Assembly: GCF_000702725.1 (NCBI RefSeq)
Contig: NZ_JNJI01000005.1
Span: forward strand, 1 to 64,000
Direction of reading: 5' to 3'
DNA: 64,000 nt
DNA from: Mesoplasma photuris ATCC 49581
Lineage (GTDB): Bacteria; Bacillota_I; Bacilli_A; Mycoplasmatales; Mycoplasmataceae
Every line of letters starts with the position of its first letter. Positions within the stretch are counted from its first letter, which is position 1. Shown here one piece after another: positions 23,727-35,016 of this stretch. The notes under the pieces were generated by a model. It had not been told where the DNA came from. It was given only the letters and a program-made list of their open reading frames with translations, and ran no database searches. The position numbers and the translations under genes are program-made.

Positions 23727-26456
23727 ATGGCAAATAAATATAAAGACACATTATTAATTGGACAAACCGATTTTGATATGCGTGCAGGTTTAAAAGATAA
23801 AGAACCTGTTTTTGAAAAAATGTGAGAAGATGACAAAATCTATCAAGAAAAATTATCATTAAATGAAGGTAAACCTCAATTTGTTTTACATGATGGTCCT
23901 CCATATGCAAATGGTGATATTCATTTAGGACATGCATTAAATAAAACTTTAAAAGACATTATTGTGCGTTGAAAAAATGCTTCTGGTTACAAAGCTCCTT
24001 TTATTATGGGATGAGATACACATGGTTTACCAATTGAAACAGCAGTTACTAAAACTGGTGTTGATCGTAAAGCGATTGATCCGGTTGAGTTTAGAAAATT
24101 ATGTGAAAAATATGCATGAGAACAAATTGAACGTCAAACAAAAGGATTTAAGCGTTTAGGGATGTTTACTGATTACGATACTAAATATGTTACATTAACT
24201 CATGATTATGTTGTTTCTGAATTGCGTTTATTTGAAAAAATGTATCAAAAAAATTTAATTTACAAAGCTTTAAAACCAATTTACTGATCACCGTCATCAG
24301 AATCAGCATTAGCTGAATCAGAAATTGAATATGCTGATATTAAATCACCAACAATTTATGTAGCTTGTGAAATTACTAATTCAAATCAATTTGTTGTCAA
24401 GGGCGATAACTTAGTTATTTGAACTACAACTCCATGAACAATTCCATCAAACCAATTAATTTCAGTTGGTGAAAAAATGGAATATGCAATTGTTAAACCA
24501 TCAAATGATGATCGTCGTTTCATTATTGCTCACTCTTTAATTAATGCAGTATCTGAAGCGATTGGATGAACTGATGTTGAAGTGATCAGTATTATTAAAG
24601 GAACAGATTTAGTTGATCTGGAATATGCGCACCCATTGTATGAATCAAAAATTGCTAAAGTAGTAATTGGACACCACGTAACTGATGAAGCTGGAACTGG
24701 TTTAGTTCATACTGCTGGAGGTTTTGGTGAAGATGATTATACCATTGTTAAAAATAACGGTATGGAACCTTTTGCTCCAATTGATAATCAAGGTAAATTT
24801 ACAGAAGAGATGGCTATCTATGATGAATCATTAGTTGGAAAATTTTATGATGATACAAATAAAGAAATCGGTCAAAGATTGGCAGAAAACAATAAATTAT
24901 TAAAATTAAAATTTGTAACTCACTCTTATCCTCATGATTGAAGAACTAAAAAACCAGTTATTTACAGATGTACTTTACAATGATTTGTTGGTCTAGATAA
25001 AGTTAAATCAGAAATTTTAAAAAATGTTGATGGAATTGAAACAAATCCAAAATGAGCAAAACAACGTCTATATCAAGTTTTAGAAGATAGAACAGATTGA
25101 ACTATTTCACGTCAAAGACTTTGAGGAGTACCAATTATTGGATTCTATAATGAAAATGATGAATTAGTTTTAAATAATGAAATTTTAAATCATGCTATTA
25201 CTAAAATTGAAGAATTAGGTGTTAATGCATGATTTAAAGAAACTGCAGATACATTTTTACCAAAAGAATATCAAAATCAAAACTTAAGAAAAGAAAAAGA
25301 TATTTTAGATGTTTGATTTGATTCAGGATCAAGTGCTATCGCATTACAAAATCGCTTCCCAGAATTATCACTACCATTTGATATTTACTTAGAAGGTAGC
25401 GATCAATATCGTGGTTGATTCAATGCTTCAATGATTAACTCAACAGTTTATAGTGGTCAAGCACCATATAAAAAATTAGTTTCACATGGTATGACAGTTA
25501 CTGAAAAAGGTGAAAAAATGTCTAAATCATTAGGTAATGGTGTTGATCCTGTGGATTTCTCAAATGACTTAGGAGCAGACATCTTAAGATTATGAGTTTC
25601 ATCAACTAACTATACTGATGATCAAAAATGAGGAAATGATATTATTAAACAAGTTTCTGAATCATACAGAAAAATAAGAAACACTATGAGATTTATTTTA
25701 GCTAATCTATCAGATTTTGATGCTGAGACTGATTACATTAAAGGATTATCACCAGTCGATCAATTTGCATTAAATAACTTAACAGAATTTAAAAACAAAG
25801 TTAAAATTGCTTATGATAATTTAGCTTACAATCAAGTTTATAATTTAGTTATTAACTATGTAACAAAAGATTTATCTTCATTCTATTTAGACTTTATTAA
25901 AGATATTTTATATATTGAAAAGAAAGATAATGTAAGAAGAAGACAAGTTCAAACAGTTTTATTTGAACAACTATGAGTATTAATTGATACTTTAAGACCA
26001 ATTCTTGTTCATACAATCGAAGAAGTTTATCAATCATTTAACATTAAAGATAAATCAAAATCAGTTCATTTATTAGATTTAAGAGAACAAAATTTTGCTC
26101 AATCTGAAGAATTTATTGCAGAATGAAATAATGTTTTAGCATTAAGAAATGATGTCAATAAAGCACTTGAAAATGCAAGAAATGAAAAAATTATTAACAA
26201 AGGTTTTGAAGCTGTTGTTGAAATTTCATTAAAACAAGGATATGAAACTTTAAAAGAAATTAAAGATTTATCTCAAATCTTTATTGTAAATGAAGTTATT
26301 TTTAATGAAGTGGATGCCGAATTTACTGAGCAAGTAATTTCTTCAATTAAAATATCACCTAAACAAGGTGGTAAATGTGAAAGATGTTGAGGAATTTTTG
26401 AAACATTAATTGATAACGAAATTTGTGTTCGTTGTAATGAAGTAGTTAATTCTTAA
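23727..26456 (+). CDS. ileS: isoleucine--tRNA ligase
   Basis: Charges tRNA-Ile in the cytoplasm, with editing of valine. 909 residues, full length. HIGH-type motif as HLGH (about 66-69, in [12 protein letters not shown]), editing domain with [23 protein letters not shown] at about 597-601 ([11 protein letters not shown]), and a C-terminal zinc site CERCWG ... CVRC. The gene sits directly behind its T-box and has AAAGGAG as ribosome binding site. lspA begins 14 bases after the stop. Confidence 0.98.
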
Positions 26457-26470
26457 AAGAAAGGAAATCT

Positions 26471-27298
26471 ATGTGATTAAACATTAAAGAAAAATTTATT
26501 AGTCATGAATATGGTTGAAAATGAAAATTAAGAGTAGCATTACCCTTATTAATCTTTTTAATCGCAATAGATTGAATTATAAAAGCGGTTGTAGTTGGAC
26601 AAATGGAATATGGTCAATCAATTAGTAATTGAATTCCGGGAGTAATTGGTTTGGATTACATCATAAATCCTGGAGCAGCCAAAGGAGTTGGAGCTGATAA
26701 CATGTCGCTAACAATTTCTTTAGCGTCATTTTCAACATTAATTGCTTTGATTGGTTGAATTTTTATAGCTGATAAAAAATGAAATTTAGCATTAACATTT
26801 ATTTTAGCAGGATCATTTGCCAACTTATTAGCTAGATCTTGAGCGCCGATGATTCCACTTGATGCGGTTGAAAATGCAGGTGTTAAAGGTGGAGTTGTTG
26901 ATATGTTTAAATGAGAGTTTGATATATTTGGATCAAATTCTTATGTATTTAATTTAGCTGATCTTTGGGTAAATATTGGAATTGCAGTATTGATATTGGC
27001 ATTTATAATTGAAATATGAAATTTATGTTGAAAAGTTTATTTCAAAACTAAATGAGAAAACCAAACAATTGAAAATTTAAAAACTCATACTGGAATTGCA
27101 ATTATATTTGGTGTTGTCGGAAGTGCATTATCAATTTCAATGACAGTGATGATGTTTATTAATGGTATTAGTTATATATTATTTGCTTGATGCTTAGGTA
27201 TATTGATGATTTGAATTTGCGTGGCTTATATATTAAAAATAAGACATCATGATTTAATTAAAAATAAAAAGGGAGAGAATGATGAAAAAACAAATTAA
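26471..27298 (+). CDS. lspA: prolipoprotein signal peptidase with C-terminal extension
   Basis: Membrane aspartic protease that cuts lipoprotein signal peptides. 275 residues. The family motifs are in order: NPGAAKG (66-72), the first catalytic aspartate in GGVVDM (D144) and the second in FNLADLWVNIG (D164). Four or so membrane helices fall where expected. After the last family helix (about 190) there are roughly 85 more residues with two further hydrophobic segments, so the protein is longer than the usual 150-200. The second codon is UGA (Trp), and the gene holds about 20 UGA codons. It overlaps the next gene by about 20 bases. Confidence 0.9.
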
Positions 27299-28202
27299 GT
27301 TATCATCTACACAAAGTGGTGTTAGATTGGATAAATATTTATCAGAAGTATTAAAAGATGAACATGAATTCTCTAGAGCTTTCTTGCAAAAATTAATTAA
27401 AGATGGAAATGTTTTAGTCAATGATGTAATTTCTAGTCAAAAACAGTTGCTTCAATTAGAAGATGTAATTATCGTTAATGTACCTGAACCTGAATCAACA
27501 GATATTGTTGCAGAAAAAATTGATTTTGAAACACTATATGAAGATGAAGATATTTTGATCATTAATAAACCAAATAACATGGTTGTTCATCCGGGAGCTG
27601 GAAACACAAGTGGAACATTAGTTAATGCTTTATTAGGATCTATGGATGATTTATCAAGTATTGGTGGTGTTGAAAGACCTGGTATTATTCACCGTTTAGA
27701 TAAACAAACTACAGGATTATTGATTGTTGCTAAAAACGACAAGGCTCATAAAGAGATGAGTAGAATGATTGCTGATCATGAAGTTTATAAAGAATATCAA
27801 GCACTTGTTTGAGGAGTGATCAAAGAAAATAAAGGAATTATTGATGCTCCAATTGGAAGACACCAAAATGACCGTAAGAAAATGATGGTAACTCACAAAA
27901 ATTCTAAAGAAGCTAGAACTAAATTCGAAGTGATTGAAAGATTTGAAAATGCTTCTTTATTAAGAGTTTCAATCGAGACAGGAAGAACACATCAAATTCG
28001 TGCTCATTTTGCTTTTATTAAATTCCCAATCATGAATGATCCTGTGTATGGTCGTCTAACAGAAAAAACAACCGACTTCGGACAAATGCTTCATGCATAT
28101 AAACTTTCTTTTAAACATCCGATCACAAAAAAAGAAATTGAGATTATTGCTCCACTTCCAAGTGAATTTAATGATAAAATTAAAGAATTAAGAGGTGCAT
28201 AA
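27279..28202 (+). CDS. rluD: RluD-family 23S rRNA pseudouridine synthase
   Basis: Makes pseudouridine in 23S rRNA. 307 residues from the first of two adjacent ATG codons (27279 or 27282; the second has the better distance to GGGAGAG). N-terminal S4 RNA-binding domain (about 1-65: VRLDKYLSEVL ... FLQKLIKDGNVLVN), then the catalytic domain with the HRLDKQTTGLLIVAK motif holding the catalytic aspartate, and ETGRTHQIRAHF. It overlaps lspA, the same order as in Bacillus (lspA-rluD), implying co-translation. Confidence 0.94.
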
Positions 28203-28203
28203 A

Positions 28204-29565
28204 ATGGAATTCAATTATACAGATGTAAAGTCGGCTCTAAAAACTTACTTCCAGAAGGAATTAAAGTATAAAGTTTACAAATCAAAAGTTAATGATAAAG
28301 TGATTTATTTTTATAATAAATTTAATCATATCAAAGTTATTAAACTTGTCGATGATTCATCAACAAGTTTAGAAAACAATGAATTAGATTACATCATTAA
28401 ACAAGTTTCTGATAACTCATCAAAAACTAAAGTTATGAAAATTACAATTTCGGAAAGTGCTTCATCAAATGTTGAAGAAATCGGAGACGAAATTTTAGTT
28501 ACAGCAGATGCTAAAACTATTTATGATGAATTAGAACCATATTTTGATTCAATCGCTAAATTATCAATTTCAAAAGTTTCTGATGGATTGAAAAGAGAAC
28601 AAGAATCAAGTTTAGCTGATTCTGATAAAAATGATGAACAACTAAATTACTTCCAAAAATTTATGACTGATATTAAGACTAATAAAGTTACAATATCATG
28701 AGGTTTATTGTTATTATTTGTTATCTTGCCAACTATTTTCTCAGTAATTGGAGCAATGTCTCCAGAATTGAGACTATTTCCAGAATCATCTAAATTGGTT
28801 TTTGGTGGAACTACTTATTCACTTTCAATTTTAGGTGGTCAATGATGAAGAATTTTCACATGAGGATTTGCACCAATCACAACGAATTTATTGATGAGTA
28901 TATTATTCTTATTCATTGTTGGAGTTGCTTTATTTAGAACATCAAAAATTGCTGAAAATAAATTAAAACCACTTAAATTCGGAATATCATTTTTATTATC
29001 ATATGTATTATTAGGATTGTTTGCATCATCAGTATTACCAGGTGTTATTATGTCTGGCCCATTACCAATTCTTGGTATTCTTATTGGAATGACTGCAATG
29101 AGTTCATCTGGTGAAAAAACTCCCGTAGCTCGTTGAGCTAAATATAAAATGATTTGACCAATGGTAATAATTGTTTTCATAACTTTATTTACTGGTCAAT
29201 GAATGGATTTAACTTTAGTTTTATCAGGTTTAATTCTTGGTTCAGCATTTGTTGGATTAACAAAAGTTAATTTAAAAGAATGAAATTGAACTTATAGTAT
29301 TTTAATTTTAATAATCTTAGCATTCGTGGTAGTTATTATGGTTTTCTTAATAATGGATCACTATATTCCTGCACAAGATATGAATGTTGTTGTGGCTTTG
29401 AAATATTACGCAAATAATAATTTATTTGGTGGTGTTGATGGAGCAAATGCAATCCTTGAAAAAATTGGATGAATTGGAAGAATCTCCCCTGATGGTAATT
29501 GAATGCCAGATGGTGTTCATCAAGAAGCTTTAAATAGTTTTTTAAAATTCAAAATTAGAGGTTAA
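28204..29565 (+). CDS. rhomboid-fold membrane protein lacking catalytic residues
   Basis: 453 residues: a soluble N-terminal domain of about 160 (MEFNYTDVKSALKTYF...), then six or more membrane segments. The membrane part follows the rhomboid plan: GGQWWRIFTWGFAP in the first loop and a later helix SGPLPILGILIGMTA that lines up with the active-site helix GxSGxxxGLxG, but the serine position is leucine (about L287). The helix that normally carries the catalytic histidine reads MDLTLVLSGLILG (from about 334) with no histidine. I infer a rhomboid pseudoprotease; binding or chaperone roles are known for such proteins elsewhere. An in-frame GTG at 28195 is rejected in favour of ATG 28204. Confidence 0.65.
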
Positions 29566-29566
29566 C

Positions 29567-30046
29567 ATGGGAAAAAGAGAAAATTATTTATCATGAAAAC
29601 AATATTTTATGACAATTGCTACAGCTAGTGCGATGAGAAGTAAAGATCCAAATACACAAGTTGGTGCTGTAATTGTTAATGGTTTAAATCAAATTCTTTC
29701 AACGGGTTATAATGGATTTCCAAGAGGAATTGATGATGACATTTTCCCATGAGCAAATAGTGATGGTGAATGAGCTGAACTAAAATATCCATATGTTGCT
29801 CATGCTGAATTAAATGCTATTGTTAGTGCTAAAACAGATTTAACTAATACTAGCTTGTATGTAACATTATTTCCGTGTAACGAATGTACTAAACTAGCAA
29901 TTCAAGCCGGAATTTCAAAAATTTATTACATGGAAGATAAATACCACAATGATAAAGAATTTGTTACATCTAGAAAAATGCTAGATGCAGCTGGAATTGT
30001 TTATGAAGCACTATTAGATTTAGAAATTAATATTGAAGTAAAATAA
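29567..30046 (+). CDS. deoxycytidylate (dCMP) deaminase
   Basis: Zinc enzyme converting dCMP to dUMP for thymidylate synthesis. 159 residues with YFMTIATASAMRSKDPNTQVGAVIV, the zinc/proton-shuttle motif HAELNAI and PCNECTKLAI, as in the ComEB/dCMP deaminase family. It begins 1 base after the preceding stop. Downstream lie acpS and dihydrofolate reductase, which also serves thymidylate synthesis. Confidence 0.92.
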
Positions 30047-30068
30047 AAGCATTTGCTTTTATTTTTTT
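30042..30068 (+). terminator. terminator after the dCMP deaminase gene
   Basis: Arms AATAAAAGCA and TGCTTTTATT, then T residues; the 5' arm overlaps the stop. It closes the ileS-led unit. Confidence 0.85.
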
Positions 30069-30101
30069 AATTCAAAATGTTAAAATTAAAGAAGGTGAAT
30101 T

Positions 30102-30431
30102 ATGATTAAAAAAGTAGGAATAGATATTGTTGAAAATAATAGATTAAACTTAGAAGAAAAATTTTTAAGTAAAGTTTTAACAATCAAAGAAATTGATATT
30201 TTAAATGCTAAAACTTCAGATAAATCAAAATTAGAATTTCTTGGTGGACGTTGAGCAATCAAAGAGGCGATTATTAAAACTTTGGATCAAAAAATTCCGA
30301 TGAATGCAATTGAGATTAATTATGATGATCAAGCACCAATTATTTTGAATGAAGATTTAAAAAATATTCACATTTCAATTTCTCATGAAACAAATTATTC
30401 TGTAGGAATGGCGGTAAGAGAAGATGATTAG
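30102..30431 (+). CDS. acpS: holo-[acyl-carrier-protein] synthase
   Basis: Transfers 4'-phosphopantetheine from CoA to acyl carrier protein. 109 residues with the magnesium-binding VGIDIVE (about 5-11), FLGGRWAIKEAIIK with the second acidic residue, and ISISHE near the end. Ribosome binding site GAAGGTG. It overlaps the next gene by 8 bases. Confidence 0.93.
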
Positions 30432-30906
30432 TCTAATATGAGCACAAACTCAAAAAGGTGTTATTGGTAATAAAAATAGTCTCCCATGATCAATTCCTGA
30501 GGAGATGAAACATTTTCGAGCTACTACACTAAACAGTGATATTTTGATGGGGAATAAGACTTTTATATCAATGGGTCAAAAACCACTTCCAAAACGCTTA
30601 AATTATGTATTATCAAGCAATGCAAAAGCACTGTCGGTTAATAATAAAGATAATTTGATTTATATAGATGATATTTCTGATCTAATTAAGAAATATAAAA
30701 ACAATCCAGACAATAAATTATATGTGATTGGTGGTAGTCAAATATTTAATTTGTTTTTTGATCATGCTGATGAAATTATTAGAACAATAATCAAAGAAGA
30801 TTATGAAGGTGATGTATATATTGAAAATTTCAATTATAATAAATTAAGTAAAGTGAAACAAATTGATTACGATGAGTTTTACATAGAATACTTTGAAAGG
30901 GATTAA
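30424..30906 (+). CDS. folA: dihydrofolate reductase
   Basis: Reduces dihydrofolate to tetrahydrofolate with NADPH. 160 residues: MISLIWAQTQKGVIGNKNSL at the start, then PWSIPEEMKHFRATT with the catalytic acidic residue, LMGNKTFISMG, and YVIGGSQIF, all in family order. The start ATG lies inside the end of acpS; tryptophans in the active-site region are encoded by UGA. Confidence 0.94.
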
Positions 30907-30908
30907 CT

Positions 30909-31820
30909 ATGAGTACAGAAGTTACAACAACAATCGAACAAGAGGATAAAGTAAAATTTGATCCATTAAAAATGACTTACATGTGATTACCATTATTACA
31001 CATGAAAAGAAAATCTAAAAAAATCGTTAGAAAAAATCGTCGTGAAGCAGGATATTATTCAGAAGAATTTTGTTATGATTGAACAAAAAAACAAGCAAAA
31101 CATCTTTTAAACGTTTTAAACGTTACTGTTAAAGTAGAAGGACTAGAAAATTGATTAGATACTGGTCTTGTTTTAGCACCAAACCATCAATCAAATATTG
31201 ATCCAGTTATTTTATTAGCTATGAATGATTTTTCAGTTCAACAACCAGTTGCATTTATTGCAAAAGAAGAATTATGAGATGATAAAACATTTGGAAACTT
31301 CGTACGTTTAATCGATGTTATTCCTTTGGATCGCAACAATCCTAGAAGTGCTGTAGCTGCTTTTAAAGAAGCGAAAGAATTGATTGTTGAATTTAAGCGT
31401 TCAATGGTTATTTTCCCAGAAGGAACAAGATCTAATTCTCAAAAAGTTGGTGAATTTTTAGACGCTTCAATGAAAATTGCTCAAATGGCAAATGCGCCGG
31501 TTGTTCCAGTTACTTTCATAAATTCTCATTTAGTTTTTGCTCCAGATCGTCCAAAACACGTTGAAGTAAAAGTGGTTTTTGGTAAACCAATTCCTGCTTC
31601 AAAACATATTTCATTAGCAACTGCTGCTTTAACAAATAATGTTAGAAAAGAAGTTGTAGCTAACTTAGAAAAATGAGAAAACAAGGAAATGCATCAAACA
31701 ATTGGAGTATCTCCTAAAAAATTATTAAAACAAAAAGAAAAAGAATTAGAAGCGATCAAAAAAGCCAAAAAATCTAATTCAAAAAAATCAATTAAAGATA
31801 TCTTTAAAATTGTAGATTAA
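30909..31820 (+). CDS. plsC: 1-acyl-sn-glycerol-3-phosphate acyltransferase
   Basis: Membrane-associated acyltransferase making phosphatidic acid. 303 residues with the catalytic motif NHQSNID (about 92-98, the NHx4D pattern), DVIPLDR and FPEGTRS (about 169-175). The C-terminal 50 residues are a lysine-rich tail (LKQKEKELEAIKKAKKSNSK). It follows folA by 2 bases. Product feeds CdsA, encoded at 35017. The terminator overlaps the stop. Confidence 0.92.
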
Positions 31821-31835
31821 TCTACAATTTTTTAT
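31806..31835 (+). terminator. terminator after plsC
   Basis: Near-perfect inverted repeat AAAATTGTAGATTA / TAATCTACAATTTT centred on the stop codon, then a T tract. Confidence 0.9.
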
Positions 31836-31921
31836 TTTTTTCCTTAAAATGTATTGCAATTAGAAGCAAATTATTTAATAATTAATAGGTAATTAACTTT
31901 GTTTTAATTACTCGTAAAAGA

Positions 31922-31950
31922 TTGACAAGGTAAAAATATTTATATAAAAT
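31922..31950 (+). promoter_or_regulatory. promoter of the tRNA cluster
   Basis: Consensus TTGACA (31922-31927), a 17-base spacer and TAAAAT (31945-31950). About 70 bases of leader precede tRNA-Tyr; nothing else was seen in the 31836-32019 gap. Confidence 0.8.
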
Positions 31951-32019
31951 TATATATGTGTCTTAGTGGGTCACAATAGCAATTGATTTATTTTTTAAGA
32001 GTTGATCAAACTAATATTT

Positions 32020-32103
32020 GGAAGGGTAGCGAAGAGGCTAAACGCGGGTGGCTGTAACCCACTTCCTTTCGGTTCGGGGGTTCGAATCCCTCCCCTTCCA
32101 CCA
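32020..32103 (+). tRNA. tRNA-Tyr (GUA)
   Basis: Cloverleaf with long variable arm, acceptor GGAAGGG pairing with CCCTTCC, anticodon GTA at 32054-32056, T loop GGTTCGAATCC-like sequence, and encoded CCA end. Confidence 0.96.
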
Positions 32104-32108
32104 TTTAT

Positions 32109-32183
32109 TGGGCTATAGCCAAGCGGTAAGGCAAAGGACTTTGACTCCTTCATGCGCCGGTTCGAATCCTGCTAGCCCAACCA
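32109..32183 (+). tRNA. tRNA-Gln (UUG)
   Basis: Acceptor TGGGCTA pairs with TAGCCCA; anticodon TTG at 32141-32143; T loop TTCGAAT; CCA encoded. It starts 5 bases after tRNA-Tyr. Confidence 0.96.
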
Positions 32184-32188
32184 TTCAC

Positions 32189-32264
<76 letters not shown>

Positions 32265-32287
32265 TCATTTTTATATTTTGGATTTAT

Positions 32288-32376
32288 CCCCAAGTGGCGG
32301 AACAGGTAGACGCACTGGACTTAAAATCCAGCGGGCTTTATATCCCGTGCCGGTTCAAGTCCGGCCTTGGGGACCA
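32288..32376 (+). tRNA. tRNA-Leu (UAA)
   Basis: Acceptor CCCCAAG pairs with CTTGGGG, long variable arm, anticodon TAA inside ACTTAAAA, CCA encoded. Last tRNA of the cluster. Confidence 0.95.
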
Positions 32377-32388
32377 TTAAAAAATTAC

Positions 32389-32411
32389 TCAACCTTCGGG
32401 TTGATTTTTTT
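32389..32411 (+). terminator. terminator of the tRNA cluster
   Basis: TCAACC and GGTTGA arms with a TTCG loop, then six T residues. Confidence 0.9.
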
Positions 32412-32429
32412 ATGTCTTTTCATTTTTTA

Positions 32430-32455
32430 ATAAAAAAAATAACCGTTAGGTTATT
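32430..32455 (-). terminator. terminator of the minus-strand lipoprotein gene
   Basis: Read on the minus strand, AATAACC and GGTTATT arms run into a T tract (A run at 32431-32439 on the plus strand). It faces the tRNA terminator, a convergent arrangement. Confidence 0.88.
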
Positions 32456-33479
32456 AATCGATATCTTCACCTTCAGTTGTTGCATCTTGGTAAGCAACAG
32501 GTGTTGTTGATTGGATCTTACCACTATTAAATTTTGTAAAAGTAGCTTGAGCAGTTTCTTCAAAATTTCCAGTTTCTTTATTATAGTAATTACTTCTTAC
32601 ATCATCAATTCATTTTTCAAATTGATCATTAATTAAATCATCATCTTCACTTTTTAAATTAGCAACTCTTGATGGATCCTTATCACCAATTAAATCAGTT
32701 AAACCTTCTTGAGTTGTTGCAAACCCAGAAGTAGCTCCAGTAATTGTTCCGTTTTTAATTATTAGGAACACAGGTCCTTTTAATTCTTTAACTTTTTCTT
32801 TAATAGTATCAATAAATGGTTCTAATTCTGTTTTTCAATCTTGTGATCCAGTTTCTTTTTTCTGTGATAAGAAAACTCGAGCAATACTTTCTTCGACTAG
32901 TCAATTTAAAATTTCTGCTGTTGCACCTTCATTTCAAAGATCACTAGATTTTTCAATATTTATACCTTGGAATTCAATCTTCGGTTCTAAATATCCTTCA
33001 ACTTGTTTATTAGGACCAACTCCTGAAAGTGAAATACTATTATTTAATGCTCCATCAGTTTTTCAAGTACCTTTATCTTCATCTCATTTAACATTATAAA
33101 TTCCTTGTGATGTATCATATTCTTTATCTAAGATAACATCAGTTCTTAAAAGTTCTTTTAAAGTTTCATTATTAGTACTATTAATTTTTTCTGAAATTGT
33201 TTTGATTGAAGCAGTTGGATCTAATCCAACAGTTTTTGCTAACATTCTTTCAAAAGATTTTGCACTAGCATTATCTTTAGCTCCAATATATAAAATCATA
33301 TGTGAAGCTTTTTCATTAACTGTTCCATCGGCATTAAAAGTTGCTTTAGTACTATTGATTCAATTTTCTACTTGATCAAAAGTTCTTGAATCGGTTTTAT
33401 CTGATGAACAAGCCATTACAGTACTTGTTGTTGCAGCTGAAAGTGTAATTGCTCCAAGAATAGCGATAAGTTTTCTCAT
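32454..33479 (-). CDS. lipoprotein of unknown function
   Basis: 341-residue lipoprotein, one of only two genes on the minus strand. The signal peptide MRKLIAILGAITLSAATTS ends at MAC, with lipid-modified cysteine at residue 24, followed by SSDKTDSRTF. The mature part is acidic and soluble, with MILYIGAKDN, a central region of short beta-prone stretches and a helical C-terminal half (LNWLVEESIARVFL, FIDTIKEKVKELKGPVFLIIKNG). No family recognised. A good ribosome binding site (GGAGG on the minus strand, 33485-33489) fixes the start. Confidence 0.85.
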
Positions 33480-33682
33480 ACATGCCTCCGTTATTATTAT
33501 AATATTTAATAATATTTTACTATAAAATAAGCACCATACAATTATTTATTCAATATTTAAATTAAATATAGTTAAAGTGTTGAAATATTTTGCGATAATT
33601 GATATTATTAAAAAGCAAGTAGAAAATATCTACAGCTGATATTACATGATAATATTATGAATTTAGAGAGGTTAATGTTAAT

Positions 33683-33826
33683 ATGCGCGACAAAATTATT
33701 TTACGTTGTTCAGTTTGTAAAAACGAAAACTATATTGGTAGAAATGACAAAAAATTACCAAAAATAGAAGCTTCAAAATACTGTTCAAACTGTAACAAAC
33801 ACGAAATTCATAAACAAAAAAAATAG
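33683..33826 (+). CDS. rpmG: 50S ribosomal protein L33, zinc-binding form
   Basis: 47-residue ribosomal protein ([19 protein letters not shown] ... [15 protein letters not shown]). Two CxxC pairs mark the zinc-binding form. The binding site AGAGAGG precedes the ATG; an ATG at 33675 is out of frame and rejected. Too short to stand out by length but clear by sequence. A terminator overlaps its stop. Confidence 0.95.
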   Translation: MRDKIILRCSVCKNENYIGRNDKKLPKIEASKYCSNCNKHEIHKQKK

Positions 33827-33850
33827 TCTTAATAAAAAGACTATTTTTTT
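33821..33850 (+). terminator. terminator after rpmG
   Basis: AAATAGTCTT and AAGACTATTT arms, then T residues; it includes the TAG stop of rpmG. Confidence 0.9.
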
Positions 33851-33883
33851 ATGCTTTAATATTATTAAAGATGAGGAAATAAT

Positions 33884-34954
33884 ATGAATAAAAAAGATAA
33901 AATATTACAATTATTAGAACAAAATAATACTGATGCAATGTTATTATTTTCACCACAAAATAGATATTGATATTCACGTTTTCATTCTTCAATGGGTTAC
34001 TTGATTATTACTAAAAAAGCTAGTTATTTATTTTTAGATGGAAGATATATTACAGCAGCTAATAACAAGAAAGACTTACAAAATGTTGATCATGTGATCC
34101 ATTTTGGAAAAAATGTTTATCAAGAAATGAATAAAATTTTGGAAAATGATCAAGTTAAATCATTAGGATTCGAATCTGATTGAGTGATGTATAAACAATT
34201 TGAAAGTTTCGAACAAATTTTTAAAAATTATGAAATTAAAGCAATCGATACACAATTTTTAAGAATGGAAAAAGAAGCTTGAGAAATCGAGCAAATTCAA
34301 AAAGCTTGTGACATCACTAATAAAGTTTTTGAAGAAGTTATTGCTTGAGTTAAACCAGGGAAAACTGAAATTGAATTAGCAAGATTTGTTTCAGATAGAT
34401 TTTTAGCAAATGGTGCTGATAAATTAAGTTTTGACACAATTGTAGCATCAGGTGTTAATGGAAGTATGCCACACGCTGTTCCAACTAACAAAGTAATGAA
34501 TTCAGGAGAATTAGTTACTTTAGATATGGGATGTTACTATAATGGTTATTGTTCAGATCAAACTAGAACTTTTGCTTTGGGTGATGTTAGTGAAGAATTA
34601 GAAAAAATTTATAATGTTGTTTATGAATCGCAAAGTTTAGGAATAAGTTTAGTTAAAGCAGAAAAAAATGCTGGAGATATTCATAGAGAAGTTGCTAAAT
34701 TTATTGATGATGCTGGTTATGGTCAATACTTTGATCATGGTTTAGGTCATGGAATTGGTATTGAAATTCATGAAGATCCGTATGAAAACGCACTATCAAA
34801 TCAAATTTTAAAAGAGAATATGGCAATTACTGTTGAACCGGGAATTTATATTCCAGGAATTGGTGGAGTAAGAATTGAAGATGACTTGCTTGTAACTAAA
34901 ACTGGATATGAAATGCTTACTTCTTCAAAAAGAGAATTAATAAAAATTAAATAA
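33884..34954 (+). CDS. Xaa-Pro aminopeptidase family (M24) metallopeptidase
   Basis: 356-residue peptidase that likely removes N-terminal residues preceding proline. N-terminal creatinase-like domain (about 1-125), then the M24 catalytic domain with five metal ligands in order: two aspartates in LDMGCYYNGYCSDQTRTF, histidine in HGLGHGIGIEIHE, glutamate in TVEPGIY and glutamate in GVRIEDDLLVT. All ligands are present, so it should be active. In amino-acid auxotrophic mollicutes it would help recycle peptides. Starts behind GAGGA. Confidence 0.9.
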
Positions 34955-34974
34955 GGCAAACCCTTATTTTTTTT
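34949..34974 (+). terminator. terminator after the M24 peptidase gene
   Basis: AAATAAGG and CCTTATTT arms with a short loop and T tract; overlaps the stop. Confidence 0.85.
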
Positions 34975-35016
34975 GCCATTTTTTGCTAAAATAATACTTA
35001 TAAATGCGGAGGATTA

